A stretch of 64,000 nucleotides of DNA, taken from contig NDFF03000007.1 of NCBI GenBank assembly GCA_002150815.3, forward strand, positions 186,001 to 250,000, in the 5' to 3' direction. Positions within the stretch are counted from its first letter, which is position 1, and the number at the start of each line of letters is the position of its first letter. Source of the stretch: Grammothele lineata (Eukaryota > Basidiomycota > Agaricomycetes > Polyporales > Polyporaceae). The position numbers and the translations under genes are program-made. The notes under the pieces were generated by a model. It saw only the letters and a list, made by a program, of their open reading frames with translations, did no database searches and was not told where the DNA came from. Positions 39,689 through 50,254 of this stretch are shown one piece after another.

Positions 39689-41594
39689 ATGCCGAAGCGC
39701 GCGAGATCCCCGCAGCTCCATCTCGGTATGTGGCTCGTATATCCGTACACTGCTGGGCTCATTTTGTCTGTAGATCCCAAAACTCAACGCGTACCAGCAC
39801 GCGCCCCTCATCTGGTATGAGCCCATTCATCCCCAGTAAAGCCCCAATCGTTGATTCTCGCCGCAGGCGCTGTCTGGGACTCGGTCGGGGGGGGTTTATT
39901 CCCCCTATTCCCCGATACTCGTACGCGAAGGCGTGAACATCGAGCCTCTGTTGGACGCCGCAATGGAGAGGCATCTCTCCGAGGATTTGGGCGACGGAGG
40001 GGACGTGATGCTTGATCCTGCAGATTCCGCGAGGCAAGGTGCGTTCAATACCAATACGAAGCACGGCCCGTTACTCATCCCCGACTGCCTCGATGCCCTT
40101 CGAAACTCAAACCCCTGCGATCACATTCACTCCTCCCCAATATAACAAATTCTACACGCTTCGGCCAGGCGTCGAAGACGCACCCGCTCCTGCCGACCAT
40201 CCAGCTCAAAGGCCCAGTCCTGCCGAAGCCCCCCCGATGCCGTCCTCAGAACCGTCGACGCCAACCGCCGGTACGGAAGCCGCAAGGTCCAGCTCCCGCA
40301 GCAAGCGTTACTTTCAAAAAAAGCGAGATGCTAGGCGAGGGGCTCATCCCTCCAAGCCGAAGCACGCCGCTTTGGTGAAGGCATGTGCAGCAGAGCCCAT
40401 CGTCACAAACGTCACGGCTGAACGCCCCGCGAATCTTTCTGGACCAGCGTCGCCCACCCTCACTCTCGATCGCCCCGATTTTCCCATCGCGCAGTCGTAT
40501 TGGCAGGGCGTAAATCAGCCCCGCGAGTCCTCCAGCGGCACGCTTGATCGGCTCATGGCGGAGGGCTTTGGCTACGTTGGCTGGAAGGGAAGGTGAGCAT
40601 CTCTTCAGATCGGGCCGTCCGGTAATCCAACGGGCACTCCCTCTAGGGATTCCCACCCTCTAATTGAGCAGTCGCGGGGCAAGATCATTGGTTGCTTAGC
40701 TGGGTCTCTGAGTGGCAGTGGGTGGGAGGAGGCGCACACAGGAGCCTGCCGTGACTTTGACCAGGCCCGGGAGAATCTCAACACTGCTGGATGCGAGTAC
40801 GACCACCGCCGCGGTCCATTCTGGGCCCTCAACTCTGGAGAATCGTACGGCACAGGCCAGACGGTGAGCGATCATTCCATGCCGTTGCCGCCGCATTGTT
40901 AAACCCCTGCAGGCTCCCGGAAACATTTCTCTCAAGAAGCAGAACCGTTCCGTCATGGACCGCCTTCTCAACAGCGACAACGTCAAGCGCATTGCTGGGT
41001 TCCAAGATAGTACGTGCAGCCTCGAACTCCCTCATCCCCTGCTTGACCCCGGCTGTAATGACAGGCGTCTTCAAGCTTTGGGCGCCCCGGCTTCACGCAC
41101 TCTACCGTGATATGTTGGATACGCTCAACTCGCACCATCCTCACCTACGCCGTAACTTCGAGAACTCCGTGTTCGCTGCAGCCACGGCCAATCTAGGCCC
41201 ACGGACCGTTACTCGGCCGCACATCGACCACCTGAACCTGCCCAATGGCTGGTGCGCCATCACGGCCCTTGGGCGATACGATCACACGCGTGGTGGGCAT
41301 CTGGTCCTTTGGGACCTGAAGCTCATCATCGAATTCCCGCCGGGCTCGACCATCCTCATCCCCTCTTCCATCTTCAAGCACTCGAATCTTCCCATCGCCG
41401 ACGATGAGGTCCGCTATTCCTTCACGCAGTATTCGGCAGGCGGTCTGTTTCGTTGGGTTGCAAACGGCTTTCAGTCGCAGAAAGCCTTCGACGCAGCCGG
41501 TCAGAAGCACGAGGACGCTGGGCAGACGCGGTGGATGAAGGGCATGGACCTTTTCAGCACGATGGAGGAAATTCGGCAGACCGCTGGGCTGTAG
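39689..41594 (+). CDS. TET/JBP-like 2-oxoglutarate/Fe(II) dioxygenase
   Basis: The last three introns are certain: exons end at 40592, run 40647..40863 and 40913..41009, and finish 41065..41594. Upstream exons from the ATG at 39689 (39689..39725, 39774..39814 and a part from 39867) are tentative. The catalytic core is a double-stranded beta-helix. HxD is at 41220-41228 (RPHIDHLNLPNGWCAITALG), the distal His at 41379 (IFKHSNLPI) and the oxoglutarate-binding Arg at 41412 (EVRYSFTQY). A GGHLVLWDLKLIIEFPPGST strand pair lies between. This pattern matches the TET/JBP-related family that is expanded in mushrooms and linked to DNA transposons; the human and trypanosome relatives oxidise 5-methylcytosine or thymine in DNA. 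DNA-base oxidation is therefore a reasonable but unproven role. The transposase gene starts 270 bases downstream on the same strand. Confidence 0.68.
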
Positions 41595-41863
41595 GGTCAC
41601 GGCATTGAATGTACGTACTAGCGTCGCTATACAGCATGGTTCCCTTCCATGTACGATGGCGTGATAGAGTGGGCCTCGAGCACGAGATCCAGGTGCTCGA
41701 CGGAATGCGCCCCTGGCTAATGGCTGCTATTCTCAGTCCTTAGAGTCAACGTCGCCCACAGTGGTACCACGGGCCACAGCATTGCGTATGCATACGAGTA
41801 CGTTCGCCCGTTCTTCAACGGTCCTGACGCTAGGTACTTAAACCCTCCACCTGCCAGACGTTC

Positions 41864-44800
41864 ATGCCATCCCCCTCTAGCAGATCATCCCTCTCATATC
41901 TGAAGAACTCTATTGCTACAATGCACCCCTCGCCCTCCGCCCGTCGCTATCCCTGCCCAGTCACTGGATGCCTCCGGGTCTGCCGCACTGCGTTAGAATA
42001 TAGGGAGCATATTCTCAACCTCCACCCCAATGCAAGCACCCCTCAACGCCCTACGCTTGAACTAATCGTCAGCGACGACTCCGACAACGAGACCGATAAG
42101 GAAGATGCTCACGGGATAGGCCACCTTGGTCCGTTGGATAGGCAGCGGGCCTCCGCCTCCAACAACCTCACGCCGCTGGTTCGCGTGTATGTCTCCATGC
42201 TCTGTTCGGTTTCGCAGACACTGATCGTCCTGCCCTCTATTCTGATTTGCAGCGACCAGCTGGTTGCCTTGTCTGAGCTACTACAGGCACAGAACGATGG
42301 GGAGGGGTACGAATCCGGCGGGTCCTCCTCCTCCTCCTCTGACGACGACGACGACGACGACGAGCCCCCGCCGCTCATTCCATACTATGGGGATCTTCTG
42401 GAGGACGGCGACAGCGACGACGAGCGTAGCGAATCCGATGAGGCAAACACGGGCGACAGGAACGCGGCTGGCTCCTCCTCTTCTCTCCCGACGCCCCCAT
42501 TGGCCCAAGGGGCCCACAGCGGGCCGAACACGTCCCCAGGGAGTTTTCCCAGGATGAGCAAGGTCCACCACGAGGTTGTCACAGGTATGCACCCGCCCCC
42601 CTATCCCCGTCCGGCCTTGTAACCGTTCCATCCGTAGGCCAGCCATGCAACGCATCCGGACAGCCGTTGCCAAGGGATGCGGCCCCACCACCGCCCGCCG
42701 CCAGTCGCAGCAATACCGACTGGGCCCCATACGGCAGTCGAGTCGGGTTCGAGTTCGCTCGTCTCGTCTATTCCGAAGCCCAGCTTCCAGCGCCCAAGAT
42801 CGACGGTCTCTTGAATCTCTGGGCGGCTTCGCTGCTGCAGCACGGCGACGCGCCTCCCTTCCGCGACCATACGGAGCTGTATGCAACCATCGACCGGACT
42901 CAGCTCGGCGGTGTGCCATGGAGCGAGTTCTCCATCTCCTATGACGGCCCCCGCCCCACTGAGGGTTCGGTTCCTTCATGGATGACCGACAGACATACAG
43001 TGCACTTTCGCGACCCTCGCGCCGTCGTCCTCGACATGATCGGAAACCCCGACTTCAAGGACGAGGTTGACTTCGGCCCGTTCAGGGAGTACGGTCACAA
43101 CGGCGTCCGGCACTTCCGTGACTTTATGAGCGGCGACTGGGCTTGGCGCCAAGCGGTTCGTCCCCTTCTCTCATGCAGCATATGCTGTATTCAATCGATT
43201 TTTCTACAGGGCATTCTGGCGGAAACCATTGACAAGCCTCAAGGCCTTTCATTCGTTCCGATAATCCTCGGTAGTGACAAAACGACCGTATCGGTGGCGA
43301 CAGGGCAGAACGAATACTATCCACTTTACCTGTCCATCGGCAACGTTCACAACAACGTACGCCGAGCCCACCGGGATGCGGTCAGCGTCATCGCGTTTCT
43401 TGCAATCCCGAAGGGTGGGTCCCTGCCCTGTGCATCATCAGCCACAGGAGATCTAATATTTCTGTTACAGCCACGCGCCAGCATACTAATAGCCTCGACT
43501 TCCGTAGATTTCGCCGCCAGCTCTTCCATTCGTCACTTTCGAGGATTCTGCAACCGCTTCGCCCAGGGATGACCACACCGGAAACCGTCCGCTGCGGTGA
43601 CGGTCATTTTCGCAGGGTGATTTTCGGACTCGGCGCCTACATTGCCGACTATCCCGAGCAATGCCTTCTCGCCTGCACGGTTCAGTCGTGGTGCCCAGTG
43701 TGCGTAGCTCAATCGTTGACCATGCGCATTGTGCTCACCTAGGTCATCAATATAGCTGCACCGCACCTGCAAGGAACCTGGATACTCCCCCGGAGGATAT
43801 GATTGTGATCAATCGCACACGCGAACATGCAGATAGGCTCATATCTAGGCTTCCAGCCGGGCAGCTTTGGTCCGAGTATGGCATAGTTGCGGATGCAGTG
43901 GTAGAGTAGCTCAATCATCATCTAAATCGCATGTATTCATCATGATCTATGTTACCAGCCGTTCACGAACGACTTCCCTCGAGCGGATATACACGAGATT
44001 CTTACTCCCGACATCCTACATCAGCTTATCAAAGGTATCTTCAAGGACCACCTCGTGACTTGGATCGAACACTTCGTCAAAAGTTTGCCTCGGGGGGCTG
44101 AAAGGCTCGCTCAAATCGACCGCCGGTAAGTTGATATCGACGCCTTCATCATGCGCTTGTGCTGACTCTATTCCGTCGGACGTTTGTCTAGCATCGCTGT
44201 CACTCCCCCTTTTTCGAAGCTACGCCATTTTCACGAAGGCCGCGCGTTCAAGCAGTGGACGGGCGACGATAGCAAGGGGCTCATGAAGGCAAGTATACCC
44301 GCTATTCATGTATACGTTCAAACCCCTGCTAACGCGCAGACCACCCAGGACTATATCCCTGCAATCGACGGCTTGGTTCCTCGGGACATGACCAAGTCAG
44401 TTAGGACCTTTTTCGACTTCAGCTACATTGCACGCCGTGACGTCTTCACGCCCGGGACCATCAAGCAGCAGGAGGACTTGCTCAAGAGATTCCGCCATTT
44501 TAGGAAGATCTTTCGCGAGAAAGGCGTTCGAGTTGACACAGCAACCAGCGACGGCTTCTCTCTACCTCGGCAGCACTCGGCAGAGCACTATCCCGAAAAA
44601 ACCTGGGACTTCGGCGCACCTAACGGGCTTTGCTCATCCATCACCGAGTCGAAGCATATCAAGGCGGTGAAGGAGCCATGGCGTCGCTCAAACCACTACG
44701 AAGCACTGGGCCAGATGCTCCTAACGAATCAGCGTCTTGACAAGATCTCCGCAGCCGGTGTCGACTTCTCGGAGCGGGGCATGCTCGACGGCAGCTGCCT

Positions 44801-45807
44801 GACGTCAGTTCGGAAGGAGCTAGGCAGGTTCCCCAGTCTATATTCTTGTCTGTCATCTCACAAAGATTTGTTTGCAGAAATTGCTGAGCCTCCTCGACGT
44901 GGCCGACCACGCAAGTCTGAGCAAAAGCCATCGGAGGACAAGGCGGGATCGTCTAGATCCCAGGTCGATGACGGCGCTGTAGCCGGGCCCAGGGTTCGCG
45001 GACATGTCGAACTTGCCTTGACTCGACGTAAGGACCTCGGTTGTGCCCCGTTCATTGCCTGAATATGTACCTATTGCATTTGTTTCTATAGAACGCCATC
45101 TCCCAACCTCTGCCAACGCGCTCGGACAATGCTTTGGCATCCCTGCGCTCTCCAACCTCATCCGTCAATATCTCTTTCGCATCAACGTGCCCGACGCCGC
45201 GGCCTTTGACACCACGTTCCCCATCAACCTCTGTCCCCGGTTCAACTCTCCTATCTCGACCTTCTACTCCGCGTCAGCGACCTTCTACGCTCCTAGCGAC
45301 CCGTCAGGGGTCGGTGGTATGCGTAAGGAATACATCCGTGCTACTCCTCAATGGCGAAACGGGGCTCCTCGCTGGGACTGCGTTTTCGTTTCCTGCGATC
45401 CTTCGGTCCCGGGCCTCCTTGGAATGGACGTGGCACGCGTGCGCTTGTTCTTCTCCTTCAAGCATGAGGGTACGGTTCACCAGTGTGCGGCTGTACACTG
45501 GTTCTGGAGGACTGCTGATACTCCCGATGAGGATACCGGTATGTGGATTGTGAGCCCCGGGCGGCATCAGGATTCCATCGGGAGGATACAGAGCCATATC
45601 GCGTATATCTCTGTTATCAACGTTAAGGAGATCATACGGGCAGCTCACCTTATAGGGGTCAATACTAACCGGGAGGTTCCCGAAAAGATGCGCAGCTTCG
45701 AGTCCCTTGATACTTACAAGATGTTCTTTGTGAACAAGTACATAGACCACCACGCATTCGACCTCCTTCATCCCCCTCCCCCGCTTCCATCACCGAGTCG
45801 CATGTAG
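41864..45807 (+). CDS. Plavaka-type DNA transposase
   Basis: A multi-exon gene spanning 41864-45807. I can follow it through about ten exons, but exact junctions are not all fixed. The N-terminus has a C2H2 zinc finger (CPVTGC, then HILNLH), then a Ser6-Asp7 acidic run near 42330-42360. The core reads [39 protein letters not shown] (the SDKT Asp is probably the first metal-binding acid), [40 protein letters not shown] and [20 protein letters not shown]. These blocks are the hallmark of the basidiomycete Plavaka transposase family (RNase H fold). An AT-hook (RRGRPRK) sits near 44905. The C-terminal exon 45100-45807 is also typical of the family. No stop or frameshift is evident in the blocks checked, so the element may be intact. 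Confidence 0.85.
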
Positions 45808-46226
45808 TAGTGTGCCGTCCGTTGTACCTTTCCCTCTGTATTGCTCAATATGATGACAACATCCCTCTTCACCGTCGACTTGACCTGAACTTGCTGCCCT
45901 CCAACGCGCTCACTCGGCGTCTAAAGTCTTGAACTTCTAACCGCACTTCCCTCTCACCGCCATCCTCCTCCTTCCCGTCCACCCTCGACCACCCTCGTCC
46001 GCGCCCGCCCATCCGCCCGTCCATCCGTCCGTCTTCTCGGCTAGTCCTCTGCACGCCCTCGCGTCAACTTACTCCCTTCTCTTCTCTCCGCCCTGTGCGG
46101 CTCCTCTGCGCACGCACCCACACAGGACCATCTTCTGACACTCTGCACGCCCCCCCTCCGACCTCCCTCTCCATCCCATCCACGTCCCTTTACGACCTCC
46201 ACCATTTTCAGCCGCCTCAAGCCGTC
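45808..46226. promoter_or_regulatory. CT-rich leader of the 46227 gene
   Basis: The stretch from about 45880 to 46226 is strongly pyrimidine-rich on the plus strand, as expected for a fungal promoter/leader. The right end of the Plavaka element should lie between 45808 and about 45900. Confidence 0.5.
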
Positions 46227-48139
46227 ATGATTCCCAACAACTACGTCGTCACCGGTCGACCTGGTCGCCTTCCACAGTCACTCCCACAACCTGGCTCTCA
46301 GGGCGGTATGCCTAGCGTGTCCATGGACGCTCGTGTCTGGCATCTTCAGCAGCAGCAGAGAGCGCAGCAGCAGCAGCGTAGCGGTGTTGGGGCGCAGGGC
46401 AATTGCAATGGCACCCGGATAAACCAGCAGGTGCGCCATGTCTCCGCTTTCAGTCGCCATCACGCCTCCGTAGCTGCTCGTATATGCCCTTGCCGTCCAT
46501 GTTACGCCTTTAGTCCATTCTTCACGTGCCTTTCTGGCTTGGTGGGACGTCCGTCTGTTTCTTTATCCCCACCCCCACCCCCCACCGTCCCCGGAGCCGT
46601 TCTGCTTATCTCCCTCCTAGCTCACCGTCACTCTCAGATCTAAGCCACGACACGTTTGAAGAGCCCATACAATGCAGCTGATTATGCTCCTTCTCATGTC
46701 AACAGCATTATCCGGGTCACGGATCTCATGGGTAGCAGCGCGGCGCCGTGTCAAGTTAGGATAGCTTAAGTTTCACATCGTCATGTTTCTTGCTCAAACG
46801 GCTGACCGCAGTCTCAAGTATCCCCGCCACAAATACCGTAGCGAATGTAGAGCGCGACAAGCGAGGTGAGCACCCTGAGTCCGGCCAGCAAGTCGCTCGA
46901 ATGGCCGCTCACATCCCTAAGCATATCCCCCCAAGGACCACACGGCACCCCAGAACATGATGAACAGGGTGAGCACGTCCAATGAGTCGCTCGAACGGCC
47001 GCTCACGATCTCTTCCTCGCAGACCAGGGGCGCAACGAGTAAAGTGAGCACGTCCCTCGGGCCTCTCGGACGGCTGCTCATGGTCCCAAACGTTTTCCTC
47101 ACGGAGCATACGGTGCACTGGGAGCGCGACGAATGAGGTAAGCATTTCCGATGCGCCTCTCGAATGGTCGCTCACAACCCCAAGCCCCTCCCTCACAGAA
47201 CAGGGGCGCGACGAGCACGCCGAGTAAATCCGACGCGTTGCTCAAACGGCCGCTCACATCCCTAAGCATATCCCCTCAAGGACCACACGGCACCCCGGGA
47301 CATGACGAACAGGGTGAGCACGTCCAATGAGACGCTCGAACGGCCACTCACGATCTCTTCCTCGCAGACCAGGGGCGCAACGAGCAAAGTGAGCACGTCT
47401 CTCGGACCTCTCGGACGGCCGCTCATGGCCCCAAACGTTTTCCTCACAGAGCATACGGTGCACTTGGGAGCGCGACGACAGCCCCGCGCGCCCCGTGCGT
47501 CCCCCAAGAGTAAGCCTCAACGCTCCCCGCAGCCGTCCCATGCTCAGGCTGCAGCTGTTGAGAAGACGAAGACACCTGCGCCCTCGCCCGCGAAGGCGGG
47601 CCAGCCATCATCGACCGCCGACAAGTCCCCTCGGGGTCGTAGAGAGCACAAGCAGCTTATGGACACCGACAGGAGGTTAGCCGCGTTCTACGATTGATGT
47701 TTGGCGCCTGTGGCCTGACCTTTGATTTTGTGTTCGTTCTTGTTCTTTCCGTATGCGTAGGGGCGCATCTGTGTCCCCTTCCGATGTCGCCACGCGGCGA
47801 CCCGCCCACCAACCTTCTCCTCCATCCGTTTGGATACCCTCGCCCCAGAAGGCGGTCCCTGCTCTTCAAGCTCAGGTCGCTCGAGGCAAGCCCGAGGACT
47901 CGACCTGCACCGACCCCTTTTCCGACGACCGCAAGACGGGCAGCAAAGCCTCTCGCTCCGCCCCAAAGCTCGCTTCTGAGCCGTCGGGTAAGCTCGCCCG
48001 CTGCTGCCAGGCCAGCGTACAGCTCACCAACTCGCCCACCCCTAAGGGGGTTTCCCGCCGCAAGAACGGTCAGAACCCTGCCGAGGAGGTCCCCGTGCTT
48101 CTCCAGGCCGCGTTCGCGCCCCCTATCCCGTCGCGCTAG
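46227..48139 (+). CDS. Gln/Pro/Lys-rich protein of unknown function
   Basis: Three exons, 46227..46430, 47482..47675 and 47761..48139, splice in frame to 258 residues. The start MIPNNYVVTGRPG and the run LQQQQRAQQQQ are typical of a conserved agaricomycete protein family of unknown function. Exon 2 is Pro/Ser/Lys-rich (PRAPRASPKSKPQRSPQPS). Exon 3 reads PAHQPSPPSVWIPSPQKA and ends RRKNGQNPAEEVPVLLQAA-FAPPIPSR. The first intron is unusually long (1,051 bases) and contains a tandem repeat array whose last unit supplies the acceptor. The LTR retrotransposon begins one base after the TAG at 48137-48139, so the native 3' untranslated region is lost. The protein is disordered and its role is not known. 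Confidence 0.65.
46862..47480 (+). repeat. Higher-order tandem repeat inside an intron
   Basis: A unit of about 345 bases is present nearly twice (about 46862-47135 and 47206-47480 share long identical blocks such as GACCACACGGCACCCC and CGATCTCTTCCTCGCAGACC). Each unit is built from four diverged subunits of about 77-94 bases. Every subunit carries a CTCGAACGGCCGCTCAC-like box, at about 46896, 46990, 47067, 47158, 47240, 47334 and 47411. Confidence 0.75.
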
Positions 48140-48140
48140 C

Positions 48141-48558
48141 TGTTACAACATTCCTACCCGGTATTTTCTTTTTCCTTTCTTGTTCCTCAATGAGCGTAAC
48201 CTCTGTACCATTCGGTCCCGCGGCGATTCAACATCGCTATTGTATGTACGACTCATCGTGACTCACTGGGAGTCATAGTCTCGCGCCCTTGTCTCTATTG
48301 TCTCGGACTCTCTCGCGATCGTCCATAGTCATTGTTCCCATGTACGTATATAGTTTGGGTCTCCCTGAGGATGCTCCTCAGTTTGACCTCCTTTTCCAAT
48401 CGAGGCCTCTCTCCCCACTGAACCCCCGTGTGTCGCTCGCCCTCTACCACAGTGCTCGACTTCGCCTCTTCGGCGTACGTCTACCCAGATCCCTCGACCC
48501 TCGACCGCGTGCGCTCGTCGTACGACCCATAGGCGCCCGCGCTGGCCTCGGCGTAACA
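48141..48558 (+). repeat. 5' LTR
   Basis: 418 bases starting TGTTAC and ending GTAACA, a perfect 6-base inverted pair. By eye it is identical to the 3' LTR. Confidence 0.95.
48347..48380 (+). promoter_or_regulatory. LTR TATA box and likely transcription start
   Basis: TATATA lies at 48347-48352. A start at A48380, about 30 bases downstream, is proposed because the next ten bases (AGTTTGACCT) are the exact complement of the primer site at 48561-48570. This would define the U3/R border. Confidence 0.65.
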
Positions 48559-48560
48559 TT

Positions 48561-48570
48561 AGGTCAAACT
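48561..48570 (+). other. Self-priming primer-binding site
   Basis: AGGTCAAACT, two bases after the 5' LTR, is the reverse complement of AGTTTGACCT at 48380-48389. No TGG that would match the CCA end of a tRNA follows the LTR. In Tf1 and sushi elements the 5' end of the mRNA folds back to prime minus-strand synthesis. Confidence 0.75.
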
Positions 48571-49297
48571 CATCTACTCGCCGACTTCCTTAAGTCCAGG
48601 CGAACACCGAACACACACAGTCACCCTGGAGTGCACCAGCGAAAGCAGACACGTCTACGACAAGGAAGACGTCGCTGACCGACATCTTCAAGAAGAACCC
48701 CGCGAGTGGAAAATCTGCAGCAAACAACCCTGCCCACACAGACTCAACTACTACCCAGAAGACGCAGACCGACACAAAGACTTTGAGAAACCCAACGAAA
48801 CAAACCGACAGAAGATCCATAGGAAACGCGGGTACCCTGTAGCATCTGGAGCCAGCAACGAACCTCCACTAGCAGACCAAAGCGCAGACAGACCTCCCTC
48901 AGCATCGGACCTCCGCGACGAACAACGTTTCATCGGACTACGGGTTATCACCTGGTCGGACTCCTTAGGCTGGGTCTACACCACAGGCAAGGACGGAGTT
49001 GTACTAGATCGTGTCCAACGAGTACGAAGGAGCGCGTGGGACTCCGGAACACCAGAAAACCCCAGACGTGTACCAGAACCCCCGATCCCGACCTCAGCAC
49101 CTCGCACCAGACCCTCATCCCGTCTCCCTACCCCAGTACCACGGCAGCCCACGCCAGGGCCTTCGAACACTAAACCCACTCCACAACCGTCGGCACCCGG
49201 ATCCCCAATCCACGCTCCCCAGCCCATACTTCCTGCAAGAACTCCACCTCCTCCCCCCTCACCAAGTCCACCGCCTCCACCGACCCTCATCACCACC

Positions 49298-50254
49298 ATG
49301 TCAAACACCCCAAAGGTCTCTGAACGGAAAATCCGTCCTCCATCGGACTTCAATGGAAACCGCGAAGAGGCAGACAACTTCCTCAACTCGTGCAGAGTGT
49401 ACCTGCGCCTCAACGCGCAATCCTACTCGACGGACGAAGAAAAGATCATCTTCATCCTGTCATACATGATAGGAGGATCGGCTGGACCATGGAAGGATGC
49501 GTTCACGACTAAGGCTTTCTCCATCAACCCGACGACGTCCCTGGAACACGGTTTTGGCACGTTTACCGACTTCGTCAAGGAGTTCAACAAGTCCTTTGAG
49601 CCACTGAACCCGGTCGACAACGCCATAGCAAAAATGAAAGCCCTGAAACAAACCGGTACGGCCGACGACTATGTCGCCGAGTTCCTTCCGCTAGCGGTCA
49701 GGTCAGGCATTGGGTCCGTGGCAGTCCTCTCGGATTACTTCCTCACCGGACTCAAGAAGGGACTAGTCAACAACATTATGACGGTCGAGAAACTCCCCAC
49801 AACTATGGACGGCTACTATACCCTTGCCTCCCGTTTGGACCTCCAATGGCGCAAAGGACAGGAACTCACTAAAGGATTGTCGGAGAAGAAGTCGTCGGAC
49901 TCGAAAGGATCAACGACCTCCACCCAGGGCAAGTCTTCCAACGCCATCAGGCTGAGGAAGCTCACGGACGAAGAACGAACCCGGTACAAGAAGGAGGGAC
50001 GGTGCTTTAGATGCCGTGAACTTGGACATGGACAATGGGACTGTCCCCAGAGGAACACCAACACCGCGAGTCCCAACCAAGGAACGACGAACACTCCCGC
50101 CTACCGCAAAATCAGAATCGCGGCCTCAGAACCCAACAACCCCGCTCCAGCAGAACCAGAAGCCCCAGTCTCTCGCGTGCGAGCCCTATTCCGCACGTTC
50201 ACACCCGCGGAGAGAGAGGAGGTCGTAAACATCGCAGAGGCAGAGGGTTTTTGA
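49298..50254 (+). CDS. gag: Gag polyprotein
   Basis: 318 residues from the ATG at 49298, which is the first ATG after the proposed transcript start and has a good context (CACCACCATG). A retrotransposon gag domain is seen (PPSDFNGNREEADNFLNS, WKDAF), and near the end a CCHC zinc knuckle CFRCRELGHGQWDC that would bind the RNA genome. The stop TGA at 50252 overlaps a -1 slippery site. The frame stays open upstream to 48563 (245 more codons) without any ATG, so a longer Gag from a non-AUG start is possible. Confidence 0.9.
   Translation: MSNTPKVSERKIRPPSDFNGNREEADNFLNSCRVYLRLNAQSYSTDEEKIIFILSYMIGGSAGPWKDAFTTKAFSINPTTSLEHGFGTFTDFVKEFNKSFEPLNPVDNAIAKMKALKQTGTADDYVAEFLPLAVRSGIGSVAVLSDYFLTGLKKGLVNNIMTVEKLPTTMDGYYTLASRLDLQWRKGQELTKGLSEKKSSDSKGSTTSTQGKSSNAIRLRKLTDEERTRYKKEGRCFRCRELGHGQWDCPQRNTNTASPNQGTTNTPAYRKIRIAASEPNNPAPAEPEAPVSRVRALFRTFTPAEREEVVNIAEAEGF
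50245..50251 (+). other. -1 frameshift heptamer G GGT TTT
   Basis: The heptamer GGGTTTT is phased X-XXY-YYZ in the gag frame and sits directly before the gag stop TGA. A one-base backward slip continues as LKRPSESTSAW into the protease. Pol lies in the -1 frame, as this requires. Confidence 0.75.

Larger units (their letters stand above)
34890..45807. mobile_element. Putative Plavaka-type transposon with cargo genes (minimum span)
   Basis: Three genes cluster here: the unrecognised acidic/Lys-rich protein (minus), the TET/JBP-like dioxygenase (plus) and the Plavaka transposase (plus). The limits given are those of the outer genes only. I did not find terminal inverted repeats or target-site duplications, so membership of the first gene in the element is inference. 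Confidence 0.5.
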